DNA of 6,346 nt from assembly GCA_902766305.1 (NCBI GenBank), contig CACXDE010000178.1:1-6346 (forward strand), written 5' to 3'. Shown here in pieces: positions 1 through 5,727 of this stretch (positions within the stretch are counted from its first letter, which is position 1; each line of letters starts with the position of its first letter). The stretch is from an uncultured Ruminococcus sp. (GTDB taxonomy: Bacteria; Bacillota; Clostridia; Oscillospirales; Acutalibacteraceae). The notes under the pieces were generated by a model that saw nothing but the letters and a program-made list of their open reading frames with translations, had not been told where the DNA came from and did no database searches. Both the position numbers and the translations under genes were made by a program.

Positions 1-1636
1 GAAGTCTCTTTACCTGTACATCGAATATGGATTCAGGATTGACCTTTATGCCATTATTCTGGAGAATGTACTTAGCCATTTTCTCCTTATTTTTCTTCTT
101 TATAGCGCCAAGCTTTGCAAGTACGGCAGCGTCACTCTTATAAGCCATAAGACCTTCGAGTGCGTTTGCATTCTTTATGAACTTATCTCCTATAAGCTCG
201 GTTATAAGATTTGCAAGACCCGGATTGCTCTGATTAAGCCAGCGGCGGTGTGCAATACCGTTTGTAACATTCTTGAACTTCTCCGGTGTTACCGTATAGA
301 AATCATTGAATACACTGTCCTTAAGTATCTCACTGTGAAGCTTTGATACGCCGTTGACAGAGTGTGAAGCGATTACTGCAAGGTTAGCCATCTTGACAAT
401 ACCGTCATTGATAACAGCCATTCTGCCGATCTTGTAGCCGTCAATTCCCATCTTCTGCATATCCTCACAGAAGCGGCGGTTTATTTCTTCAACGATCTGA
501 TATATTCTCGGAAGCTTTCTCTGGAACATATCTACCTGCCAGCATTCAAGAGCTTCACTCATAACAGTATGGTTAGTGTATGCTATAGTGCGTGTAACTA
601 TATCCCATGCTTCATCCCATCCGTAACCGCATTCATCAAGCATTATTCTCATAAGCTCCGGAATTGCAAGCACCGGGTGAGTATCGTTAAGATGAATAGC
701 AACGACCTCAGGAAGATTATCAAGAGAATTATAGTGTCTGAGATGACGCTGTATTATATCCTGTATCGTAGCTGATACGAGGAAATACTGCTGGCTGAGT
801 CTGAGACTCTTGCCCTCAGAGTGGTTATCCTCAGGATAAAGAACCCTTGTAATACTTTCTGCAAGAGCCTTCTGTTCCATAGAACGTACATAGTCACCTG
901 AATTGAACAACTTCATATCAAAATTATCTGATGTAGCTGCCCAGAGTCTGAGTCTGCTCACACCCTTGCCGCCGTCACCCGGAACAAGCATATCATAAGG
1001 TGTTGCGATTATCTTTGTGGCATTTTCAAACTCGATAGAATGATGTGTCTCGTGCCATGTTTCCTTTATCCTGCCGTCAAAAAATACCGGAATACTCTTT
1101 TCCGGGTGCGGCTGTAACCATACTGAACCGCCGGGAAGCCAGAAATCGGGAAGCTCGGTCTGCCATCCGTCAACCAATTTCTGACGGAATATACCGTATT
1201 CATAGCGAAGCGAATAACCCATAGCGCTGTAATTCTGTGTTGCAAGCCCGTCAAGGAAGCAGGCTGCAAGTCTTCCAAGACCGCCGTTGCCAAGACCGGC
1301 ATCCGGCTCCTGCTCGAAGATATTGTCAATTTTGATATTCAGGCTTTTGAGAGCCTGTTCCATTGTTTCTGTAAGACCAAGATTATACAGGTTGTTCCTG
1401 AGAGAACGACCCATAAGAAATTCCATACAGAGATAGTAAACTGTTTTGCTGTTCTGCTTTTCAGCAGCGGCAACAAAATCCTTATGATCCTGACGCATTA
1501 TATCACGCAGCACAAGTGCTACTGCCTTATAATAATGCTCATAAGTAGCGTCAGCCGGAGTTACACCGAAATTATGTGATAACTTGGCAACTATCAGATC
1601 TCTTGCCTCGCCCGGTGTAAGCTTAGACTTTGACAT
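1..1636 (-). CDS. glgP: Glycogen/alpha-glucan phosphorylase, N-terminal 545 residues (3' end outside window)
   Basis: GT35 phosphorylase that removes glucose from the non-reducing end of glycogen or maltodextrin with phosphate, giving glucose-1-phosphate; cytosolic and PLP-dependent. I translated it by hand from ATG at 1636. Family motifs seen in order: YYLCMEFLMGRSL (about 67-79), GNGGLGRLAACFLD (116-129), RYEYGIFRQ (144-152), LPGGSVW (167-173), HLNDTHP (315-321), AYTNHT (352-357, with the active-site His), TNGIAHRRWL (458-467) and FDVQVKRL (538-545). The reading frame is open to the window edge, so it is cut by the window and not frameshifted. Family members are about 800 residues, so roughly the last third, including the PLP lysine, is not visible. 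The start is supported by an AGGAGGGG ribosome site at 1641-1648. The N-terminus is short and starts directly in the conserved fold, without the animal-type phosphorylation segment. It is preceded by a promoter at 1705-1733. Glycogen versus maltodextrin preference cannot be told from this part. Confidence 0.96.
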   Translation of the reverse strand, partial: MSKSKLTPGEARDLIVAKLSHNFGVTPADATYEHYYKAVALVLRDIMRQDHKDFVAAAEKQNSKTVYYLCMEFLMGRSLRNNLYNLGLTETMEQALKSLNIKIDNIFEQEPDAGLGNGGLGRLAACFLDGLATQNYSAMGYSLRYEYGIFRQKLVDGWQTELPDFWLPGGSVWLQPHPEKSIPVFFDGRIKETWHETHHSIEFENATKIIATPYDMLVPGDGGKGVSRLRLWAATSDNFDMKLFNSGDYVRSMEQKALAESITRVLYPEDNHSEGKSLRLSQQYFLVSATIQDIIQRHLRHYNSLDNLPEVVAIHLNDTHPVLAIPELMRIMLDECGYGWDEAWDIVTRTIAYTNHTVMSEALECWQVDMFQRKLPRIYQIVEEINRRFCEDMQKMGIDGYKIGRMAVINDGIVKMANLAVIASHSVNGVSKLHSEILKDSVFNDFYTVTPEKFKNVTNGIAHRRWLNQSNPGLANLITELIGDKFIKNANALEGLMAYKSDAAVLAKLGAIKKKNKEKMAKYILQNNGIKVNPESIFDVQVKRL

Positions 1637-1672
1637 AAAAACCCCTCCTGTTTTTCATTTTACAATGTGAAA

Positions 1673-1695
1673 TTTGCTGTTACCAATACAACAAA
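1673..1695. promoter_or_regulatory. Imperfect palindrome just downstream of the glgP -10 (possible operator)
   Basis: TTTGCTGTT and TACAACAAA form 9-bp arms with 7 matching pairs around a 5-bp centre. The site overlaps the predicted transcription start of glgP, a usual place for a repressor operator. It does not match the catabolite-responsive (cre) or LacI/MalR consensus well, so the regulator is unknown and the site may be chance in AT-rich DNA. Confidence 0.25.
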
Positions 1696-1704
1696 CACTC
1701 ATTC

Positions 1705-1733
1705 ATTATAAACCATTTACTACATTTTTTCAA
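1705..1733 (-). promoter_or_regulatory. Sigma-A type promoter of glgP
   Basis: Read on the minus strand, there is TTGAAA (1728-1733), a 17-bp spacer, then TATAAT (1705-1710). Transcription would start near 1697, giving a leader of about 60 nt before the ATG at 1636. Both hexamers and the spacing fit the housekeeping promoter well. Confidence 0.75.
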
Positions 1734-1846
1734 CAACTAATTTTCAATAAGGCTTTGTTTTACTGTCATTATTTTCCATTAAAGGTATGAATTTAGCAAT
1801 TATTTTAAAAAATCGTCTCTTTAAATAAATTATTTGAATAATTTTG

Positions 1847-1874
1847 TGTATAATAACTACAAGTTATTTGTCAA
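1847..1874 (-). promoter_or_regulatory. Possible second, distal promoter reading toward glgP
   Basis: On the minus strand there is an exact TTGACA (1869-1874), a 16-bp spacer, and TATACA (1847-1852). Transcription would start near 1840, giving glgP a leader of about 200 nt. The -35 is consensus and the -10 is one base off. The region is AT-rich, so chance matches are possible. Confidence 0.4.
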
Positions 1875-1881
1875 ATTATTA

Positions 1882-1896
1882 AGTATGTATGATATA
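1882..1896 (+). repeat. Direct repeat, left copy (15 bp)
   Basis: AGTATGTATGATATA occurs here and, identically, at 2181-2195. The copies lie 299 bp apart, start to start, on either side of the nested inverted-repeat element. Both contain a TATA(A/C)T-like -10 box at their 3' end, so they may be copies of a promoter core. Similarity stops sharply at both ends. Confidence 0.7.
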
Positions 1897-1934
1897 CTAT
1901 AGACAAGCAAATCTTACAAATTGCTCAATTGACT

Positions 1935-2091
1935 TGTCATTCTGAGGAGCGAGAGCGGCGAAGAATCTTTTTAAAGTTGTGAGTTGTAAGTTATAAGTTT
2001 TATGTTTAACTGCTATTAACGGTCAACTTACAACTTACAACTTCCGACTGACGACTGCTGATAAAGATCCTTCGCTGCGCTCAGGATGACA
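1935..2091. repeat. 157-bp nested inverted-repeat element (dispersed intergenic repeat, MITE-like)
   Basis: The outer arms begin TGTCATTCTGAG (left, 1935-1970) and, read in reverse complement from the right (2063-2091), TGTCATCCTGAG. Both end in GCGAAG(A/G)ATCTTT; the left arm carries about 7 extra bases. Inside lies a second inverted repeat, 1974-1992 against 2025-2043, matching at 18 of 19 positions and built from the period-9 unit AGTTGTA. A 32-nt loop separates the inner arms. The stretch 2045-2057 has CGACTG twice, 7 bp apart. From memory, the outer arm belongs to a sequence found dispersed between genes in many unrelated bacteria. There is no ORF in it and no clear target-site duplication next to the arms. 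As RNA it would fold into one long hairpin on either strand. Confidence 0.8.
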
Positions 2092-2099
2092 GCTTGGGC

Positions 2100-2348
2100 A
2101 GATTAGAATAACTGAGTGAAGATTATTATGGTAACAATATTATTGTACATAATCACGAACAAATATAAATTTGCTCCTTTAGTATGTATGATATAATTAA
2201 ACCTGAATCCGTGAAACTCAAATTTGATAATTGATAAAATAGCTGTAGCAGAGCGATTTTTTATGCAAAAGTCAGCATTATCCGAATCACCCAAAAGGTG
2301 CATTTTTCTTATTGCTATAATAATTATAATATTTATCATAAAAAGCTA
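2100..2348. other. AT-rich gene-free stretch
   Basis: I see no credible gene here. An open frame on the minus strand (2103-2339, 78 codons) has no ribosome site, is rich in Ile, Asn and Phe as expected from AT-rich DNA, and resembles no family I know. The stretch holds the right copy of the 15-bp direct repeat and a small CACC/GGTG hairpin (2288-2300) followed by a short T run. It may carry a small plus-strand RNA, but only the TATAAT box and the downstream terminator suggest this. Confidence 0.5.
2181..2195 (+). repeat. Direct repeat, right copy (15 bp)
   Basis: Exact second copy of the repeat at 1882-1896. Here it runs into a perfect TATAAT (2192-2197) on the plus strand. The best -35 candidate is TTGCTC (2171-2176) at 15 bp, which is weak. 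If active, this promoter would make a short plus-strand RNA ending at the hairpin at 2350-2379. Confidence 0.7.
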
Positions 2349-2389
2349 TGGACTGCGGCATCATTCAATGCGGCAGTCCGTTTCTTTTT
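2340..2389. terminator. Two-way rho-independent terminator after the radical SAM gene
   Basis: A strong hairpin has GGACTGC (2350-2356) pairing with GCAGTCC (2373-2379), a single G/G mismatch, then GCAT pairing with ATGC around a 6-nt loop. On the plus strand it is followed directly by TTTCTTTTT (2381-2389). On the minus strand a run of five T follows after five bases (complement of 2340-2344). It lies 25 bp past the stop of the radical SAM gene and is its likely terminator. The better T run faces the other way, so it may also stop plus-strand transcription. Confidence 0.8.
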
Positions 2390-2404
2390 ATTTGATTTAA
2401 ATTA

Positions 2405-3469
2405 TCAGAAAAGAACATTTTTAAAACAGACAAGCGGCTTATTATTCTGATAATCCCAGCTGTGGTGCGCTCCGCCTTCACAGAAATAGCGTGAATCGCA
2501 TCGGCTGCATTCTTCATTCAGATCAGACAAAGGCTTTCTGAAAATATCAAAGCCTTTCAGCCATACCTGTGTAAAATCATCCTTCAGTACATTTCCCATT
2601 ATGGTTTCCGGACGTCTTTCAATATCAAGACAAGCGCCTATATCGCCGTTTGCCATTATGCTCGCCGTATAAATCCCGGCAGTACACAGGAAATACCAGT
2701 CTCTGACCTCACGTTCATAATCTATACCCAAGTAGTGGCTGCATCCATATGTTACAGGATAACCGTCTGCTCTTTTTGAACGTATGTATTCCATAAGGTG
2801 ACGATAATCATCAGCGTCAAGCATATAATCCTTCAGACTTAAAGCACGTCCTATAGGTTCAAGATTTATAACACGCCATGAATCAACATCAAGCTCTTCC
2901 ATCAGTGCAAAAAGCTGAGGAAGCTCTCCTATTGTCTTTTTAGTTATTACTGATGTTACCTGAACCGTCTGAAAATCATATTTCAGAAGATTGCGTACAG
3001 CCTCTACAGCTTTTTTATATCCGCCGGGAGTTCTCCTGAATGCGTCGTGTGACTCTTCCATTCCGTCAATGCTTATTGACACCGTTTTCATACCCGCATC
3101 CTTTAGCTTCGCCGCTACCTCGTCAGTTATAAGAGTACCGTTGCTTGTCATACCCCAGCCGTATCCAAGCTTTTTTGCATAATTCATTATGTCAAAAAAT
3201 TCTTTTCTCAGCAGAGGCTCACCGCCGGTTATACATATCATAGGAAGCTTTTTGAAATCACGTTTTACCTGATCGAGCAGCTTATAATATATCTCTACCG
3301 GCAGCTCCTCAGACTTCACATCGCCGCAGTAGCTGCCGCAGTGAAGACAGCGCTCATTACATCTCATCGTCAGCTCAAAAAACAGGTATCTCAGATCCGG
3401 CTGCAAACGAAGCTTATGCCTGTATTCGGCAAGCATATTCAGATGTTCAAACTTTTTCAACTTTTCCAT
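2405..3469 (-). CDS. Radical SAM/SPASM peptide or lipoprotein maturase
   Basis: A 354-residue iron-sulfur enzyme predicted to modify a protein substrate by radical chemistry with S-adenosylmethionine. Seen: the radical SAM cluster CNERCLHC (C37, C41, C44), TGGEPLL (81-87) for SAM binding, SNGTL (109-113), and SISIDG (131-136). The C-terminal SPASM region has C262 and, with the usual G-x4-C, C280, then C321-x2-C324-x5-C330, and C348. These would hold auxiliary 4Fe-4S clusters. The cysteine usually found four residues after C330 is Ala334 (CEGGAHH). Extra cysteines are C48, C79 and C243. The ATG is preceded by AAGAGG (3477-3482). The gene starts 56 bp after the stop of the YGPPP-motif lipoprotein, with no promoter or terminator in the gap, so the two are probably one operon and the lipoprotein is the likely substrate. 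From memory this fits the rSAM/lipoprotein pairing catalogued under TIGR04133/TIGR04134; I could not check this. The bond made is unknown. A PqqE/AnSME-like role is less likely given the neighbour. Confidence 0.9.
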   Translation of the reverse strand: MEKLKKFEHLNMLAEYRHKLRLQPDLRYLFFELTMRCNERCLHCGSYCGDVKSEELPVEIYYKLLDQVKRDFKKLPMICITGGEPLLRKEFFDIMNYAKKLGYGWGMTSNGTLITDEVAAKLKDAGMKTVSISIDGMEESHDAFRRTPGGYKKAVEAVRNLLKYDFQTVQVTSVITKKTIGELPQLFALMEELDVDSWRVINLEPIGRALSLKDYMLDADDYRHLMEYIRSKRADGYPVTYGCSHYLGIDYEREVRDWYFLCTAGIYTASIMANGDIGACLDIERRPETIMGNVLKDDFTQVWLKGFDIFRKPLSDLNEECSRCDSRYFCEGGAHHSWDYQNNKPLVCFKNVLF

Positions 3470-3525
3470 TAATATACCTCTTGTTGATAATAATCTACAG
3501 TCTTTACTATTATTTCAGAGTACTA

Positions 3526-4131
3526 TCAATTCTGATATTCAGCAAGTTCCTCAGGGGATGGTCCGTAAACTCCATATGGCTCATCATTTTCAGGAACATA
3601 CGTGGATGTACTCTGAGATATTTCAGAGTCTTCAATCGGCGGCGGTCCGTAAAGTACCTCCGGTTCACTCCACTCTACATCCTGTTTACTACTATCATCA
3701 TCCGGCGGCGGTCCATAAAGATCCTCCGGTATACTTTCGGTCGGATCATAATCTGTTGACACTGTACTGCTTTCAGTCTTAGAAGAACTGGTTCTGTTTG
3801 ATGAAGTCTGTGAAAACCTGCTGTATTCGATCGAAGTCTGCGGTGTATATTCCTGGGTTGATGTTTCTGAAATTTCTGTTGACTCTGAAACCTTTGATGA
3901 GCTTTCAGTCTTGCTCTCAACAGATGATTCAGTTTCAGACATTTTTGAAGACACACTGTCAGAGCTTTCTGCTTCACTGCTGATCTGTTCTGAACTCTCA
4001 CTGCTTGAAGCTGCCGGTTCTCCCGGAGGCGGTCCATAAATCGTTTCAGGCTGAGAACCAATACATCCATTCATTCCCAGCAAAGCTGTAACCGCTACAG
4101 TGAGCGCTCCTTTTCTGAATCTCTTATTCAT
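3526..4131 (-). CDS. Ser/Thr/Glu-rich lipoprotein with four YGP(P/S)P motifs; likely substrate of the adjacent radical SAM enzyme
   Basis: A 201-residue putative lipoprotein. A basic N-terminus (MNKRFRK) leads into a hydrophobic segment (about 8-20) and a cysteine, C23, in the context GMNGC. This is a relaxed lipobox with Gly at -1. The rest is low-complexity and probably unfolded, rich in Ser, Thr and Glu. Four motifs stand out: YGPPP at 32-36, 139-143 and 161-165, and YGPSP at 189-193. Each has an acidic residue two or three before it, a Leu, Ile or Val directly before the Tyr, and acidic residues after; the approximate consensus is PEx(L/I/V)YGPPPx(D/E). One motif sits just after the lipid anchor; three cluster near the C-terminus. 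The start is ATG at 4131 because AAGGAG (4140-4145) lies 8 nt upstream. A GTG at 4140 in the same frame overlaps that site and is unlikely to be used. It has its own promoter (4186-4214) and precedes the radical SAM gene. I infer that the YGPPP units are modification sites. No known function or enzyme fold is visible. Confidence 0.87.
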   Translation of the reverse strand: MNKRFRKGALTVAVTALLGMNGCIGSQPETIYGPPPGEPAASSSESSEQISSEAESSDSVSSKMSETESSVESKTESSSKVSESTEISETSTQEYTPQTSIEYSRFSQTSSNRTSSSKTESSTVSTDYDPTESIPEDLYGPPPDDDSSKQDVEWSEPEVLYGPPPIEDSEISQSTSTYVPENDEPYGVYGPSPEELAEYQN

Positions 4132-4185
4132 TTTGATCACTCCTTCTGCTTAATATTTTTAAACCTGGGATTGCTGCTTATATTC

Positions 4186-4214
4186 ATTATAATACATGTT
4201 TGTACTTTCGTCAA
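4186..4214 (-). promoter_or_regulatory. Strong sigma-A promoter of the lipoprotein/radical SAM operon
   Basis: On the minus strand there is TTGACG (4209-4214), a 17-bp spacer, then TATAAT (4186-4191). One base of the two hexamers departs from consensus. The start would be near 4178, giving a leader of about 47 nt before the ATG at 4131. Confidence 0.85.
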
Positions 4215-4217
4215 CCG

Positions 4218-4247
4218 CATAAAAAATTCATTTTTATATTTTTTATG
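4218..4247. repeat. AT-only inverted repeat (10-bp perfect arms) between the two operons
   Basis: CATAAAAAAT (4218-4227) and ATTTTTTATG (4238-4247) are perfect complements around a 10-bp centre. It lies 27 bp after the DUF4097 stop and 4 bp upstream of the lipoprotein -35. It could be a weak terminator for the upstream operon, an A/T-tract element that helps the promoter, or both. The stem has only one G-C pair, and no proper T run follows it on the minus strand, so it should terminate poorly. Confidence 0.45.
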
Positions 4248-4276
4248 TTGTTTTCAGTTGCTTTCAGTTGCTTTCA
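4247..4276. repeat. Three tandem 10-bp repeats over the DUF4097 stop codon
   Basis: On the plus strand GTTGTTTTCA, GTTGCTTTCA and GTTGCTTTCA follow one another at 4247-4256, 4257-4266 and 4267-4276. On the minus strand each unit starts with TGA, and the first one read supplies the DUF4097 stop codon. The first plus-strand copy differs by one base. It looks like slippage or local duplication of the gene's end. Confidence 0.85.
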
Positions 4277-5146
4277 ATCATTAGTTATTTTAATATCTCC
4301 GCTGACTGTTTTGAACTTATACTGACACTGTGATTGTTTGTCATTATCCGGTATCCTTATTTCTCCGCTTACTGATTCCGCTGAATATGTTCCGCCAAGA
4401 CCTGTTTTACCCTCTATGTCTCCGCTTATACTTTCTGCCGTAAATTTCTTTTCAGCTGAGGCTTTATTTAATTTTATACTTCCGCTGGTTGTTTTTATTT
4501 CTGCACTGTCCTTTGCGTCTATATTCTTTATATCTGCATCCCCGCTTACGCTCAGAATACTGATATTATTTGACTTAATACTATCTATATGTATATTTCC
4601 GCTGGTACTATATAAATTGATTTTTCTATCAGCTTCTATTTTTTCAGCAGTAATATTTCCGCTTATCAGATTGATACTTATATCATTTTTGATTTTAAGA
4701 GGAACTGTACTTTTATAATTTCCAGATACGCTTGCAGCATTTATTTCATCATAATTTTTCTCAGGCAGAAAAATTATAAGCTTATGACTTTCATTGAACT
4801 CGAATAATTTTATTTTCTCGTACCATTTTTCATTTTCTTTCTGCTCTATCCTCAGTCCCTTATCCATATAAAAATAGTAGCCTTCCTCATCACCTTCCCT
4901 GACATAGTATTCTATCCTTGTCTTATTATCTTCTGACTTTCTTAGTTCTATATCATCATCTATGGTTGAAACATATATGTCAGAAAATTCCTTGTCTGTT
5001 TCTTTATTTTTCTTTATGTACTCCGCTTTTGTTGACAGCTCTCTGAAATCAAATCCGACGTTTGCCGCACCTGCCGCAAAACATATCACACCTGCAAGAA
5101 CAAGTATCACACTTACAATGATCGTAATTTTAACTGCTTTCTTCAT
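4274..5146 (-). CDS. DUF4097 family membrane-anchored beta-repeat protein
   Basis: A 290-residue protein with one N-terminal membrane helix or signal anchor (about 7-29), then a domain predicted to lie outside the membrane. The last 150 residues carry eight copies of an S-G-(D/N/S/E)-x motif, at S141, S162, S182, S201, S221, S241, S260 and S282. Spacing is 19-22 residues, typical of the stacked beta-strand turns of DUF4097 (putative adhesin, LiaG-like) proteins. Residues about 55-130 form a different beta-rich part with YYVREGDEEGYYF. It ends right after the last repeat. The start overlaps the DUF1700 stop by one base (TGATG), and its AAGGAGGT ribosome site (5153-5160) lies inside the last codons of DUF1700, so translation is probably coupled. 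It is the last gene of the padR operon. The function is not established; proteins of this group are often linked to envelope stress. Despite the adhesin label, no binding partner is evident. Confidence 0.88.
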   Translation of the reverse strand: MKKAVKITIIVSVILVLAGVICFAAGAANVGFDFRELSTKAEYIKKNKETDKEFSDIYVSTIDDDIELRKSEDNKTRIEYYVREGDEEGYYFYMDKGLRIEQKENEKWYEKIKLFEFNESHKLIIFLPEKNYDEINAASVSGNYKSTVPLKIKNDISINLISGNITAEKIEADRKINLYSTSGNIHIDSIKSNNISILSVSGDADIKNIDAKDSAEIKTTSGSIKLNKASAEKKFTAESISGDIEGKTGLGGTYSAESVSGEIRIPDNDKQSQCQYKFKTVSGDIKITND

Positions 5147-5727
5147 CAGAATACCTCCTTCATTGCATCGACAGTCTTTCGTACTATAAAGACTGTAAAT
5201 TTAACATACAGCTCTGACAGCTTCACAAGTCCTATGAACATCAGTCCTGAAAGACCAAGACAGAATAAACCTAAGCCCAACGTAATCAGAAGCTTAGCCA
5301 GGCTCCCAACCATGAACAATGCCGGCACTGAAACTATCCCCGCAGCAAAAATACTTATATCTGCCGCAAACAGTGATATTATAACAGCCCAGCCTGAAAT
5401 ATATATTGAGAAAACCGCACACAGCAATGAAAACCATATCGGAAAACCAAGCACTATCAACACTATTGCCCAGACAGGCAAATGTTTTTTCTCCCTGACA
5501 ACGCTTTCAGGAGCGGGGGACTGTATGCTCTGAGCACTGTTCTCTCTTATGTAAGCGCTTATTTCCTCTATTGTACCCAAAGATGCAACCGCTTCTTCTT
5601 CACTCATACCGTCTTCTACTGCATCATCTATCATTTCGCTGTAGTATTCTACATACTTCTCTCTTTCATTTACAGGCAGATATGACGTTATCTGTCTGAT
5701 ATTTTCTATAAACGCCGCTTTAGTCAT
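5146..5727 (-). CDS. DUF1700 family integral membrane protein
   Basis: A 193-residue protein of the DUF1700 (HAAS-like) family. The N-terminal 65 residues are a soluble helical domain with the family pattern YVEYYSEMIDDAVEDGMSEE and then EAVASLG. After a linker (66-82) there are long hydrophobic segments at about 84-110, 112-140 and 145-168. This gives probably three or four membrane helices, followed by a basic amphipathic tail ending MKEVF. These proteins often sit between a PadR regulator and a DUF4097 protein, as here, and the soluble domain has been proposed to contact partners at the membrane. Its start overlaps the padR 3' end by 8 bases, with AGAGGAT (5736-5742) as ribosome site inside padR, which indicates coupled translation. 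The biochemical role is unknown. Confidence 0.88.
   Translation of the reverse strand: MTKAAFIENIRQITSYLPVNEREKYVEYYSEMIDDAVEDGMSEEEAVASLGTIEEISAYIRENSAQSIQSPAPESVVREKKHLPVWAIVLIVLGFPIWFSLLCAVFSIYISGWAVIISLFAADISIFAAGIVSVPALFMVGSLAKLLITLGLGLFCLGLSGLMFIGLVKLSELYVKFTVFIVRKTVDAMKEVF

Noticed and set aside
1066..1329. 87-codon minus-strand open frame inside the glgP region
   Set aside because: It is an alternate frame of glycogen phosphorylase, whose conserved motifs run uninterrupted through this stretch.
1935..2091. Nested inverted repeat as a complete insertion sequence
   Set aside because: At 157 bp it has no room for a transposase and no open frame. At most it is a non-autonomous element.
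2103..2339. 78-codon open frame on the minus strand in the intergenic region
   Set aside because: No ribosome site before its ATG, composition is that of random AT-rich DNA (Ile/Asn/Phe runs), no recognisable domain, and it overlaps a direct-repeat copy.
3675..4070. 131-codon minus-strand open frame inside the lipoprotein gene
   Set aside because: It is the other frame of a Ser/Glu-rich repetitive gene, with Arg/Gln/Lys-rich nonsense sequence. The lipoprotein frame has a ribosome site, signal peptide and repeated motifs.
4132..4140. GTG start for the lipoprotein at 4140 (three residues longer)
   Set aside because: The GTG overlaps the AAGGAG ribosome site itself, which is correctly spaced (8 nt) for the ATG at 4131.
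4338..4718. 126-codon plus-strand open frame opposite DUF4097
   Set aside because: Antisense shadow; its periodic Ser/Pro/Leu pattern only mirrors the SG-repeat codons of DUF4097.
4330..4740. Regularly recurring TTTCCGCTT-like words, considered as a CRISPR or satellite array
   Set aside because: Spacing of about 60 bp follows the 19-22 residue protein repeats of DUF4097 in frame, and the words are degenerate codons for the SG(D/N)I motif.
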